Below, piece by piece: positions 1-6,899 of a stretch of DNA of 6,942 nt. The notes under the pieces were generated by a model. That model saw only the letters and a program-made list of their open reading frames with translations, ran no database searches and was not told the origin of the DNA. The stretch covers positions 1-6,942 of the forward strand of contig CALMBJ010000169.1 in the NCBI GenBank assembly GCA_937860175.1, given 5' to 3'. This DNA comes from an uncultured Actinomycetes bacterium (GTDB lineage: Bacteria; Actinomycetota; Actinomycetes; Nanopelagicales; Nanopelagicaceae). Position 1 is the stretch's first letter; every line of letters begins with the position of its first letter. The translations under genes were made by a program, and so were the position numbers.

Positions 1-1428
1 AACATCTAGCAAGAAGCCAAGTCTTGCGTTGACCTCCTTCATGACGCGCTCTGCGATCTGTGCTTCACGCTTGTTGAGCTTGATCTGTTTTAAGAAGGTT
101 GCGCAATCTGCGATAGAAAGTTCGCAGATTTCTGAGATATTTTTACTGCCGATAGTTACCGCTAAAACTTCAGGCTTTAATCGAGCTCCGTTGCAGCTTT
201 CGCAGGCGATTTCGCGCATGTACGCCTCGTACTTATCGCGGCTGTAGTCGCTATCGGTTTCCTCATGTCTGCGATGAATAAATGGGATGACACCTTCGAA
301 ACCAGTTGTGTAGTTGCGGGCGCCGTAACGTCCCTTGTACTTCATCTTGATTTCATACTCGTAGCCATTCAAAATCGCTTCACGTGCCTTGACTGAGATC
401 TTCTTCCAGGGTGTATCTAGCGAGAATGGAAGATCCTTAGCTAACGCTTCTAGTAATCGTAGGAAGTAATCGGAGGATTGGCCTCCTGCCCAAGGAGCGA
501 TCGCGCCATCATTAATGGAAATCGAATCATCAGGGATGATCAGATCCTCATCGACCTCTTTCTTAGTTCCAATTCCGGAACACTCGGCACAGGCACCAAA
601 TGGAGAGTTAAAGGAGAATGAACGTGGCTCGAGCTCTTCAAAGGAGAGTTCGCAATCATGACAGGCAAGGTGTTCGCTGTATGTGCGCTCTTTGTCATCA
701 CCTTTTGCATCTATAAAATCAAGAACAACTATTCCTGATGCTAAACGAAGTGCGGTTTCAATTGAATCGGTAAGTCGAGTCTTGCTTTCAGCCTTGGCGG
801 TCAAGCGATCGATAACAACTTCGATTGTGTGCTTCTCTTGCTTCTTCAACTTAGGTGCATCGGAAAGTTGAACAACCTCACCATCGATACGGGCACGTGA
901 ATATCCTTGGGTTATCAAATCACTGAAGAGTTCAACAAACTCCCCCTTGCGGGCGCGGACAACCGGAGCTAAAACCTGAAACTTAGTTGTCGCCGGAAGT
1001 TCAAGGATTTGATCAACAATTTGCTGAGGTGATTGACGCGTAACAACCTTGTTGCACTTAGGACAATGAGGTGTTCCGGCACGCGCAAAGAGCAGGCGCA
1101 GGTAGTCGTAAACCTCGGTGATGGTTCCCACGGTAGAGCGTGGATTTCGGTTGGTTGATTTTTGGTCAATTGAAACCGCAGGTGAAAGACCCTCAATAAA
1201 ATCTACATCTGGCTTGTCCATCTGACCCAAGAACTGACGGGCATAAGCAGAAAGTGATTCCACATAACGACGTTGACCTTCAGCAAATATTGTGTCGAAG
1301 GCTAGAGATGATTTTCCAGAGCCGGAAAGGCCGGTAAAGACAACCAGGGAGTCTCGTGGAAGTTCGATGGAGACATTTTTGAGGTTGTGCTCACGAGCTC
1401 CGCGCACAACTAACTTATCGATGCTCAA
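1..1428 (-). CDS. uvrA: UvrABC system protein A (excinuclease ATPase), N-terminal 476 residues, 3' end outside window
   Basis: UvrA is the damage-sensing ABC-type ATPase of nucleotide excision repair; its dimer binds distorted DNA and loads UvrB. The reverse strand reads without a stop from TTG at 1428 to the window edge. It opens [19 protein letters not shown], followed by Walker A GLSGSGKS (residues 33-40) and the conserved blocks [19 protein letters not shown] and [25 protein letters not shown] pair lies at 122-125. The zinc module has Cys256/Cys259 and Cys280/Cys283 around the [16 protein letters not shown] segment, and a [12 protein letters not shown] block has Cys409/Cys412. The UvrB-binding insert should lie at about 130-250. 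The window ends just before the expected first LSGGE signature, so roughly half of a usual ~950-residue protein is missing. The TTG start is preferred because the family N-terminus begins there and GAGG lies 7 nt upstream; GTG at codon 8 is a weaker alternative. The start overlaps the uvrB stop by 4 nt, implying coupled translation. Confidence 0.96.
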   Translation of the reverse strand, partial: MSIDKLVVRGAREHNLKNVSIELPRDSLVVFTGLSGSGKSSLAFDTIFAEGQRRYVESLSAYARQFLGQMDKPDVDFIEGLSPAVSIDQKSTNRNPRSTVGTITEVYDYLRLLFARAGTPHCPKCNKVVTRQSPQQIVDQILELPATTKFQVLAPVVRARKGEFVELFSDLITQGYSRARIDGEVVQLSDAPKLKKQEKHTIEVVIDRLTAKAESKTRLTDSIETALRLASGIVVLDFIDAKGDDKERTYSEHLACHDCELSFEELEPRSFSFNSPFGACAECSGIGTKKEVDEDLIIPDDSISINDGAIAPWAGGQSSDYFLRLLEALAKDLPFSLDTPWKKISVKAREAILNGYEYEIKMKYKGRYGARNYTTGFEGVIPFIHRRHEETDSDYSRDKYEAYMREIACESCNGARLKPEVLAVTIGSKNISEICELSIADCATFLKQIKLNKREAQIAERVMKEVNARLGFLLDV

Positions 1429-3506
1429 ACCCCGGCCTCTTCCATCATTCGCAGCTCTTTCTTCAAGATCTTGATCTCATCACGCAATCGCGCCGCGACC
1501 TCGAACTGAAGTTCAGATGCTGCATTTCTCATCTGTTCGGTGAGTGAGCCTATCAATGCGATCAGATCCTTGCGCGGCAATGAGGTAGAGGATTTATCGT
1601 AGATACCGGCTGAAGATGCGACCTTCTTGGCCCCGCCCTTCTCGTGTGACAGGAGCTCCTCTGTATCCTCACTTTCACGGGCGATGAGATCGGTGATGTC
1701 GGCGATTTTCTTGCGCAAGGGCTGAGGATCCACGCCACGTTCTAGGTTATAGGCAACCTGCTTGGCTCTACGGCGGTTAGTTTCATCAATCGCCTTGGCC
1801 ATTGAATCGGTAATTCTGTCGGCGTACATGTGAACTTCACCGGATACGTTACGGGCAGCACGTCCGATCGTTTGAATCAAAGAGGTAGATGAGCGCAGGA
1901 AGCCTTCTTTATCTGCATCGAGAATCGCCACTAAAGAAACTTCGGGTAAATCCAAACCTTCGCGGAGTAGATTGATACCAATCAAAACATCGTAATCGCC
2001 AGTGCGAAGCTCACGCAATAGTTCGACTCTGCGCAAGGTATCTACTTCAGAGTGTAGGTATCGAACATTGACACCTCTCTCCTGAAGGTAATCAGTTAAA
2101 TCTTCAGACATTTTCTTTGTCAAAGTTGTAACCAGGACACGCTCATTCTTTTCAGTTCGGATAGTGATCTCATGAAGCAGATAATCAATCTGACCCTTAA
2201 TGGGCTTGATAACAATTTGTGGATCAACTAATCCTGTTGGTCGAATCACCTGTTCAACTACATCCCCATCGACCTTTGCCAGCTCGTACTTTCCTGGCGT
2301 CGCAGAGAGATAGATAGTTTGTCCGGTACGTTCAACAAATTCAGGAAACTTCAGTGGGCGATTATCGAGCGCGCTTGGCAGGCGGAATCCGTGCTCAACA
2401 AGGGTTCGCTTACGTGAGGCATCTCCTTCAAACATAGCGCCTAACTGCGGCACCGTTACATGGCTCTCATCAATTACAAGTAAAAAATCTTCTGGAAAGT
2501 AATCAAGGAGGCAATGAGGCGCAGATCCAGCTGGTCGGTCATCCAAATGTCGTGAGTAGTTTTCAATTCCGCTACAGAAACCAATTTGTTCCATCATCTC
2601 GATATCAAAGGTTGTTCTCATTCGCAGGCGCTGGGCTTCAAGTAACTTACCTTGCTTCTCAAAGAGATTAAGTTGAACCTGAAGCTCATCCTGAATATCT
2701 CCGATTGCCCGCTTCATGGTTTCCGGCCCCGCTGCATAATGTGTTGCAGGGAAGACAAAGATTTCCTCTTCATCTCTGATGATCTCTCCAGTGAGGGGAT
2801 GCAAAGTTGAGATCTTTTCAATCTCATCTCCAAACATCTCGATGCGAATCGCAAGCTCTTCATACATCGGAATGATTTCGATGGTGTCTCCGCGCACCCT
2901 GAAGGTTCCGCGCTCAAAAGCCATGTCGTTACGTTTGTACTGAACATCTACAAAGCGGCGCAGTAAAGCGTTACGTTCTACTTCATCACCGACGCGTAAA
3001 CGAACCATTCGATCTACATACTCTTGTGGAGTTCCCAAACCATAGATACAAGAAACGGTTGCAACCACAATTACATCTCTTCGGGTTAACAATGAATTGG
3101 TTGCTGAGTGCCTTAGGCGCTCTACCTCTTCATTGACACTGGAGTCCTTCTCGATAAAGGTGTCGGTCTGTGGAACGTAAGCCTCTGGTTGGTAATAGTC
3201 GTAGTAGGAAACAAAGTATTCAACCGCGTTGTTTGGCAGTAGTTCACGGAACTCGTTCGCAAGTTGGGCGGCAAGTGTCTTGTTTGGTGCAAGCACAAGG
3301 GTTGGTCTCTGAAGCTGCTCGATTAACCAAGCGGTAGTTGCAGACTTACCTGTACCGGTGGCACCCAAGAGAACAACATCCCGCTCCCCTGCATTTATTC
3401 GTTTTGTTATCTCTGCAATCGCTGCCGGCTGATCTCCTGCAGGAACGTAATCGCTTATGACTTGAAAGGGCTCAACTCTGCGTTGTAAATCAGATATCGG
3501 GCGCAT
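1425..3506 (-). CDS. uvrB: UvrABC system protein B (excinuclease helicase-like subunit)
   Basis: UvrB receives damaged DNA from UvrA, verifies the lesion with a beta-hairpin and recruits UvrC for incision. The 693-residue protein is full length for the family. It begins [16 protein letters not shown], the usual actinobacterial form. Walker A GATGTGKS is at 48-55. The tyrosine-rich hairpin region ([18 protein letters not shown]) is at about 100-117, and the Walker B DESH at 346-349. Helicase-like blocks [23 protein letters not shown] and QTIGRAARN follow in order. The C-terminus carries a UVR motif (about 645-687, [20 protein letters not shown]), the coiled hairpin that contacts UvrC. It starts 13 nt after the coaE stop and overlaps uvrA by 4 nt, so coaE-uvrB-uvrA is probably one transcript. 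Only a weak AGG is seen upstream of the ATG. No LexA-type palindrome is visible in front of it. Confidence 0.98.
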   Translation of the reverse strand: MRPISDLQRRVEPFQVISDYVPAGDQPAAIAEITKRINAGERDVVLLGATGTGKSATTAWLIEQLQRPTLVLAPNKTLAAQLANEFRELLPNNAVEYFVSYYDYYQPEAYVPQTDTFIEKDSSVNEEVERLRHSATNSLLTRRDVIVVATVSCIYGLGTPQEYVDRMVRLRVGDEVERNALLRRFVDVQYKRNDMAFERGTFRVRGDTIEIIPMYEELAIRIEMFGDEIEKISTLHPLTGEIIRDEEEIFVFPATHYAAGPETMKRAIGDIQDELQVQLNLFEKQGKLLEAQRLRMRTTFDIEMMEQIGFCSGIENYSRHLDDRPAGSAPHCLLDYFPEDFLLVIDESHVTVPQLGAMFEGDASRKRTLVEHGFRLPSALDNRPLKFPEFVERTGQTIYLSATPGKYELAKVDGDVVEQVIRPTGLVDPQIVIKPIKGQIDYLLHEITIRTEKNERVLVTTLTKKMSEDLTDYLQERGVNVRYLHSEVDTLRRVELLRELRTGDYDVLIGINLLREGLDLPEVSLVAILDADKEGFLRSSTSLIQTIGRAARNVSGEVHMYADRITDSMAKAIDETNRRRAKQVAYNLERGVDPQPLRKKIADITDLIARESEDTEELLSHEKGGAKKVASSAGIYDKSSTSLPRKDLIALIGSLTEQMRNAASELQFEVAARLRDEIKILKKELRMMEEAGV
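1436..1439 (-). promoter_or_regulatory. Shine-Dalgarno of uvrA inside the end of uvrB
   Basis: GAGG on the reverse strand stands 7 nt before the TTG start of uvrA. It lies in the last codons of uvrB, so the same ribosome population can stop and restart there. It supports the TTG at 1428 over the downstream GTG. Confidence 0.6.
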
Positions 3507-3519
3507 TTGGTAAGCCTAC

Positions 3520-4107
3520 TTACTTATTTTCGTGAAGGCTATCCCAGATATTTTCCACTTGTCGCAGCAGTTCATCCTCGCTGCCATCATTTTCAATGAG
3601 GAAATCCGCCGCCTCGACTCGCTGCTCACGGGTGGCTTGCGCAGCTATACGCCCTTGGATCTCGGAGATATGCATTCCGCGCTGACGAAGACGTTCGATT
3701 CGAATTTCCATTTCCGACTCAACGGTAATCACGAGATCAAATCGATCTTGCGCACCTGTTTCAACAAGAAGAGGTATCTCGTAGACAAGAACCTCATCTG
3801 ACTTTAGCGATGCAACCGCTTCTTCAAACTCACTTCGAACAAAGGGATGAACAATTCCTTCTAATTTAATCTTTGCTTCAGGGTTCTTAAAAATCAACTC
3901 TCCTAAAGCACGTCGATCGATATCACCGTTGTTCAGGATGGAATCTCCAAAGAAGGCAACTACCTCATCAAAGCCTTGCGATCCTCTTTCAATCGCAGCA
4001 CGAGCTAGTTGGTCTGCATCAATTACCAATGCCCCGAGTTCAGCAAAGTATTGAGCTGCCAATGACTTGCCGCAGCCAATACCCCCGGTTAAAGCGATTA
4101 CGCGCAT
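3520..4107 (-). CDS. coaE: Dephospho-CoA kinase
   Basis: CoaE phosphorylates the 3'-hydroxyl of dephospho-CoA with ATP, the last step of coenzyme A synthesis in the cytosol. The 195-residue protein opens MRVIALTGGIGCGKS, with the P-loop GGIGCGKS at 8-15. It continues with VIDADQLAR (about 28-36, the acidic substrate-site motif) and the conserved VYEIPLLVETG stretch, then FDLVITVESEMEIRIERLRQRG of the lid region. The length is that of the plain kinase. The mycobacterial enzyme carries a second C-terminal UPF0157/GrpB-like domain that is absent here. The ATG is chosen because the P-loop falls at the usual distance from the N-terminus. There is no good Shine-Dalgarno just upstream, but a -10-like hexamer ends 6 nt before the ATG. 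coaE heads the coaE-uvrB-uvrA unit, directly after the rpsA terminator. Confidence 0.97.
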   Translation of the reverse strand: MRVIALTGGIGCGKSLAAQYFAELGALVIDADQLARAAIERGSQGFDEVVAFFGDSILNNGDIDRRALGELIFKNPEAKIKLEGIVHPFVRSEFEEAVASLKSDEVLVYEIPLLVETGAQDRFDLVITVESEMEIRIERLRQRGMHISEIQGRIAAQATREQRVEAADFLIENDGSEDELLRQVENIWDSLHENK

Positions 4108-4113
4108 ACGTTA

Positions 4114-4119
4114 AGAATA
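4114..4119 (-). promoter_or_regulatory. Candidate -10 element for a leaderless coaE-uvrB-uvrA transcript
   Basis: The reverse strand reads TATTCT (matching TAnnnT), then TAACGT, then the coaE ATG. A -10 hexamer ending 6 nt before the ATG would place the transcription start at or next to the A of the start codon. Leaderless mRNAs with this geometry are common in Actinobacteria, and the missing Shine-Dalgarno fits. No convincing -35 is seen. An overlapping alternative is TAAGGT (4125-4120) with a TTGTGC at an 18-nt spacing, the latter lying inside the terminator. This is inference from position and motif only. Confidence 0.45.
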
Positions 4120-4131
4120 ACCTTAAGAAAC

Positions 4132-4162
4132 AAAAAAGACCCCGCACAAGTGCGAGGCCTTT
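4132..4162 (-). terminator. Rho-independent terminator after rpsA
   Basis: On the reverse strand, GGCCTCGCA (4159-4151) pairs with TGCGGGGTC (4146-4138) across a CTTG loop (4150-4147). A run of six T follows (4137-4132). Two positions are G-U wobbles in this orientation but become A-C mismatches on the plus strand, so the structure is built for minus-strand transcription. AAA at 4162-4160 pairs with part of the T run and lengthens the stem. The hairpin begins 14 nt past the rpsA stop and separates rpsA from coaE. Confidence 0.88.
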
Positions 4163-4176
4163 CTTGGTGTAATGCT

Positions 4177-5529
4177 TTATTCAGCAACAACCGCATCATC
4201 TGCAGGGGTTGCAGCAGCGTCAGCGGCCTTAGCCTCTGCCTTTTGCTTCTTGTGTGCCATGAAACGCTCCTGAGCTTGGGCGTATTGACGCTCCCACTCT
4301 TCGCGCTGTGTTTCATAGCCTGGCTTCCACTCTTGTGAGTCTGCATCGAAACCTTCTGGGTAAATGAAGTTTCCTTCTGCATCGTAACGAGCAGCCATTC
4401 CGTACTGAGTTGGATCAAATGCTTCGATCTCAATCTCTGTACCTTCGTTAGCCTGCTTTAGGGAAAGTGAGATACGACGACGCTCTAGGTCGATATCGAT
4501 GATCTTTACAAATAGCTCATCATCAACCTGAACAACCTGCTCTGGAATCTCTACGTGGCGTTCTGCCAACTCTGAGATGTGAACAAGTCCTTCAATGCCT
4601 TCGTGAACACGGATAAATGCTCCGAATGGAACTAGCTTTGTCACAACACCTGGAACAACCTGATTGATTGTGTGGGTGCGTGCAAATGCCTGCCATGGAT
4701 CTTCCTGTGTTGCCTTCAGTGAGAGTGATACACGCTCACGCTCAAAATCAACTTCGAGAACTTCTACAGTTACCTCGTCGCCAACTTCAACAACCTCACC
4801 TGGGTGATCGATGTGCTTCCATGAAAGCTCTGAAACGTGAACCAAACCATCTACGCCACCAAGGTCAACGAATGCACCGAAGTTAACGATTGATGAAACA
4901 ACACCTGTACGAACCTGGCCCTTTTGTAGCTGGTTCAGGAATGTTGTACGTGACTCTGATTGTGTCTGCTCGAGGAATGCACGACGTGAAAGAACAACGT
5001 TGTTGCGATTCTTATCAAGCTCGATGATGCGTGCTTCAACCTGCTTGCCAATGTATGGAGTCAGATCGCGTACGCGGCGCATCTCAACGAGAGATGCTGG
5101 AAGGAATCCACGTAGACCGATGTCCACGATAAGTCCACCCTTAACAACTTCAATAACAGTTCCGACGACAACTTCGTCGCGCTCCTTCTTGCCTTCGATG
5201 TCTCCCCATGCACGCTCGTACTGTGCGCGCTTCTTGGAAAGAATCAGGCGACCCTCTTTGTCCTCTTTTTGAAGAACGAGAGCTTCAATAATCTCACCGA
5301 CTTTAACGATTGAGTTTGGATCTGCATCGTGGCGAATTGAAAGCTCGCGAGAAGGAATAACACCCTCTGTCTTGTAACCGATATCGACAAGAACTTCGTC
5401 GCGTCCAACTTGAACAACTGCACCTGATACTAGGTCGCCGTCATTAAAGTTTCTGATTGTGCCTTCGATCGCTGCTAGAAAATCTTCAGCTGATCCGATG
5501 TCATTTACTGCAATTTGTGGTGTAGACAA
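4177..5529 (-). CDS. rpsA: 30S ribosomal protein S1
   Basis: S1 binds mRNA and helps place it on the small ribosomal subunit. The 450-residue protein has four S1 (OB-fold) domains at about 31-100, 117-183, 203-272 and 290-358. Domain 3 shows the canonical VNFGAFVDLGGVDGLVHVSEL and domain 4 VPFGAFIRVHEGIEGLVHISEL. The N-terminal IAVNDIGSAEDFLAAIEGTI is the actinobacterial form. The tail from 361 keeps the YGMAARYDAEGNFIYPEGFD block, then runs through a charged helix into an Ala/Asp-rich end. It stops some 30 residues short of the mycobacterial S1 tail as I recall it. The start must be the TTG at 5529: between it and the in-frame TGA 24 codons upstream there is no ATG, GTG or TTG. A GGAG lies 5 nt before it. 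Transcription probably ends at the hairpin just downstream. Confidence 0.97.
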   Translation of the reverse strand: MSTPQIAVNDIGSAEDFLAAIEGTIRNFNDGDLVSGAVVQVGRDEVLVDIGYKTEGVIPSRELSIRHDADPNSIVKVGEIIEALVLQKEDKEGRLILSKKRAQYERAWGDIEGKKERDEVVVGTVIEVVKGGLIVDIGLRGFLPASLVEMRRVRDLTPYIGKQVEARIIELDKNRNNVVLSRRAFLEQTQSESRTTFLNQLQKGQVRTGVVSSIVNFGAFVDLGGVDGLVHVSELSWKHIDHPGEVVEVGDEVTVEVLEVDFERERVSLSLKATQEDPWQAFARTHTINQVVPGVVTKLVPFGAFIRVHEGIEGLVHISELAERHVEIPEQVVQVDDELFVKIIDIDLERRRISLSLKQANEGTEIEIEAFDPTQYGMAARYDAEGNFIYPEGFDADSQEWKPGYETQREEWERQYAQAQERFMAHKKQKAEAKAADAAATPADDAVVAE

Positions 5530-5534
5530 TTGTG

Positions 5535-5538
5535 CTCC
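5535..5538 (-). promoter_or_regulatory. Shine-Dalgarno that fixes the TTG start of rpsA
   Basis: The reverse strand reads TACGGAGCACAA and then TTG. GGAG is 5 nt from the TTG codon, which is short but workable spacing. With no other start codon available in frame upstream, it supports translation from TTG. Confidence 0.6.
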
Positions 5539-5561
5539 GTAGGGATAGAAAGTAGTAGTTC

Positions 5562-5573
5562 CCGCTTTCGCGG
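5562..5573 (-). other. Small GNRA-loop hairpin in the rpsA leader
   Basis: The reverse strand reads CCGC GAAA GCGG: a perfect 4-bp G/C stem closed by a GAAA tetraloop, 33-44 nt before the rpsA start codon. If the candidate promoter is right, it lies at the very 5' end of the leader. It might stabilise the mRNA or take part in S1 feedback. A 4-bp stem can also arise by chance, so function is unproven. Confidence 0.35.
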
Positions 5574-5583
5574 CTGAAGGGCA

Positions 5584-5613
5584 AGGGTACGGTTTGCACG
5601 CTCATATGGGCAA
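5584..5613 (-). promoter_or_regulatory. Candidate rpsA promoter
   Basis: On the reverse strand a TTGCCC (5613-5608, -35-like) is followed after 18 nt by TACCCT (5589-5584, TAnnnT -10-like). Initiation would fall near 5577, giving a leader of about 48 nt that contains the GNRA hairpin and the GGAG. The call rests on loose consensus matches and the right location. The left arm of an inverted repeat lies within its spacer. Confidence 0.4.
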
Positions 5614-5636
5614 ATCCTCTTCTTTTCATGAGCGTG
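5597..5636. repeat. Perfect 9-bp inverted repeat in the divergent intergenic region
   Basis: CACGCTCAT at 5597-5605 is the exact reverse complement of ATGAGCGTG at 5628-5636, with 22 nt between the arms. The arm centres are 31 bp apart, about three helical turns. The left arm overlaps the spacer of the candidate rpsA promoter, and the right arm ends one base before the MFS start codon and contains its only Shine-Dalgarno-like GAG. It could be a two-site operator, or an RNA hairpin that hides the MFS start region in transcripts beginning upstream of 5597. The left arm also sits in a near-palindrome, GCTCATATGGGC (5600-5611). Confidence 0.5.
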
Positions 5637-5637
5637 A

Positions 5638-6885
5638 ATGAATAGACTCAGCACCGCTATGAATCGATATCGAGAGCTAATCGCTTTCCCGCAGGTGATT
5701 CGCCTAGGCATCAGCGCATTTCCGGCTCGACTAGCCTACGGAATGATTGGTCTGGGAATCTTCTTCAAAGCTGAGCAAGAAACCGGCTCGATCGCTATCG
5801 CTGGATTTGCGATCGGATTGAACTCGCTGGCCGGCTCAATAACAGCTGGGCTGCGCGGATCTGTGATGGATAAGTTTGGGCAAAAGTGGCCTATTCGAAT
5901 TTTAGTTCCGATGTACTCAGCGCTAATTCTGCTACTCAACACCATGGAAACCAGCAGATCAATTTTGATCACCGCATTCATATTGGGAGTTACCGCACCA
6001 CCAATTAACCTTTCGGTTCGTCCTTTATGGAAGGACATTGTCCCGGCTTCATCTCTTCGAACCGCATACGCCTTTGATTCATCGATGATGAGTTCAACTA
6101 ATGTGATCGGCCCAGTGATTATTACCGCGCTATCGCTCTCTGATCGACCAGGGTTTGGATTAGGAACAACTGCAGCTTTGATGTTTATTGGTGGAATCGC
6201 ACTATCGCTGACTCCGGTATCTCGCGATTGGATTCCGGAAAAGAAGGTAAAGAATCAACAAAAATTATGGCGAGACCGTGCAATCCAGTTACTGATGTTT
6301 GAAGGATGCTTTCTTGGCTTTGGAGCCGGTGTCTTCAACGTTGCAGTTCCGGCCTTTGCAACTCAAGAGGGTGTTGCACACCGTGTTGCATGGATCTTTG
6401 CCGCCTTCGGTGCAGCCACTGTGGTGGGCGGATTACTGGGCGGATTGGTCTCGAAAAAGTTAGCTCCGCTTTCGGCATTTAGACTGGTTTACTTTTTATG
6501 GTTTGTCACCACTATCCCCATCGCTTTCACATATCCAGATTGGACCATGGCTCTAGTTGGTTCATGTATCGGACTGTTAGGCGGTGCACAAAAAGTCTTT
6601 TACTTTGAAGTTCTAGAGGCGGTACGCCCTAAAGGTTCACAAACCTCTTCACTCGGTTGGATTTGGACCGTTGAAGGATCCTTCATGGCGATGGGAGCGG
6701 CGGTCGGCGGTGTTGTATCTGAAACTTTTTCTCCACAAATTGGTCTAGCAATTCTGCCAATAATGATCTTTATTGGATTAATCATCTTGAACATTGGTAA
6801 GGATCGACTACGAGCCGCTAATGATGTTCCAACGGAGGAAGAGGATCTTCAGGCGATTAAGGATATTACTAGCCAAGATAAGTAG
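5638..6885 (+). CDS. Major facilitator superfamily transporter, substrate unknown
   Basis: This is a polytopic inner-membrane protein of 415 residues with about 12 hydrophobic segments split into two halves by a charged loop at about 195-214. The loop between segments 2 and 3 holds an MFS A-motif, GSVMDKFGQK (74-83), with Gly74, Asp78, Gly81 and Lys83 in the expected places. The opening YRELIAFPQVIRLGISAFPAR and the APPINLSVRPLW block (120-131) resemble a set of uncharacterised actinobacterial MFS proteins. The tail from about 387 is charged and cytoplasmic. Nothing identifies the substrate; drug or metabolite efflux is only a possibility. The start could be the ATG at 5638 (GAG 5 nt upstream) or the ATG at 5659, since similarity seems to begin near residue 11. 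It is transcribed divergently from rpsA and its stop lies 14 nt from the stop of the convergent polA-like gene. Confidence 0.88.
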   Translation: MNRLSTAMNRYRELIAFPQVIRLGISAFPARLAYGMIGLGIFFKAEQETGSIAIAGFAIGLNSLAGSITAGLRGSVMDKFGQKWPIRILVPMYSALILLLNTMETSRSILITAFILGVTAPPINLSVRPLWKDIVPASSLRTAYAFDSSMMSSTNVIGPVIITALSLSDRPGFGLGTTAALMFIGGIALSLTPVSRDWIPEKKVKNQQKLWRDRAIQLLMFEGCFLGFGAGVFNVAVPAFATQEGVAHRVAWIFAAFGAATVVGGLLGGLVSKKLAPLSAFRLVYFLWFVTTIPIAFTYPDWTMALVGSCIGLLGGAQKVFYFEVLEAVRPKGSQTSSLGWIWTVEGSFMAMGAAVGGVVSETFSPQIGLAILPIMIFIGLIILNIGKDRLRAANDVPTEEEDLQAIKDITSQDK

Positions 6886-6899
6886 CTCGACACAAGTAG

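Noticed and set aside
29..1474. Plus-strand and minus-strand short frames (29-247, 683-871, 969-1196, 1292-1474)
   Set aside because: They overlap the continuous, well-conserved uvrA reading frame in other frames or on the other strand.
3690..3707. GTTCGATTCGAAT inside coaE as a possible LexA-like palindrome
   Set aside because: The half-sites and spacing do not fit the CGAAC-N4-GTTCG pattern and it lies deep within a conserved coding region.
3532..3801. Plus-strand reading frame of 89 codons opposite coaE
   Set aside because: It lies wholly within coaE on the other strand, its product resembles no family I know, and coaE is unambiguous.
4098..4433. Minus-strand reading frame of 111 codons across the rpsA 3' end, the terminator and the coaE start
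   Set aside because: It is out of frame with both real genes and passes through the terminator hairpin. Its composition (rich in Ser, Gln, Lys, Arg) is that of a shifted rpsA frame.
5000..5272. Plus-strand reading frame of 90 codons within rpsA
   Set aside because: It is the antisense of S1 domains 2 and 1; Arg/Ser/Thr-rich shadow without any domain.
5505..5711. Minus-strand frame of 68 codons spanning the rpsA-MFS intergenic region
   Set aside because: It overlaps both gene starts, has no family resemblance and would cover the promoter region.
5736..6038. Minus-strand frame of 100 codons inside the MFS gene
   Set aside because: It is antisense to clear membrane segments and the A-motif; no independent coding signal.
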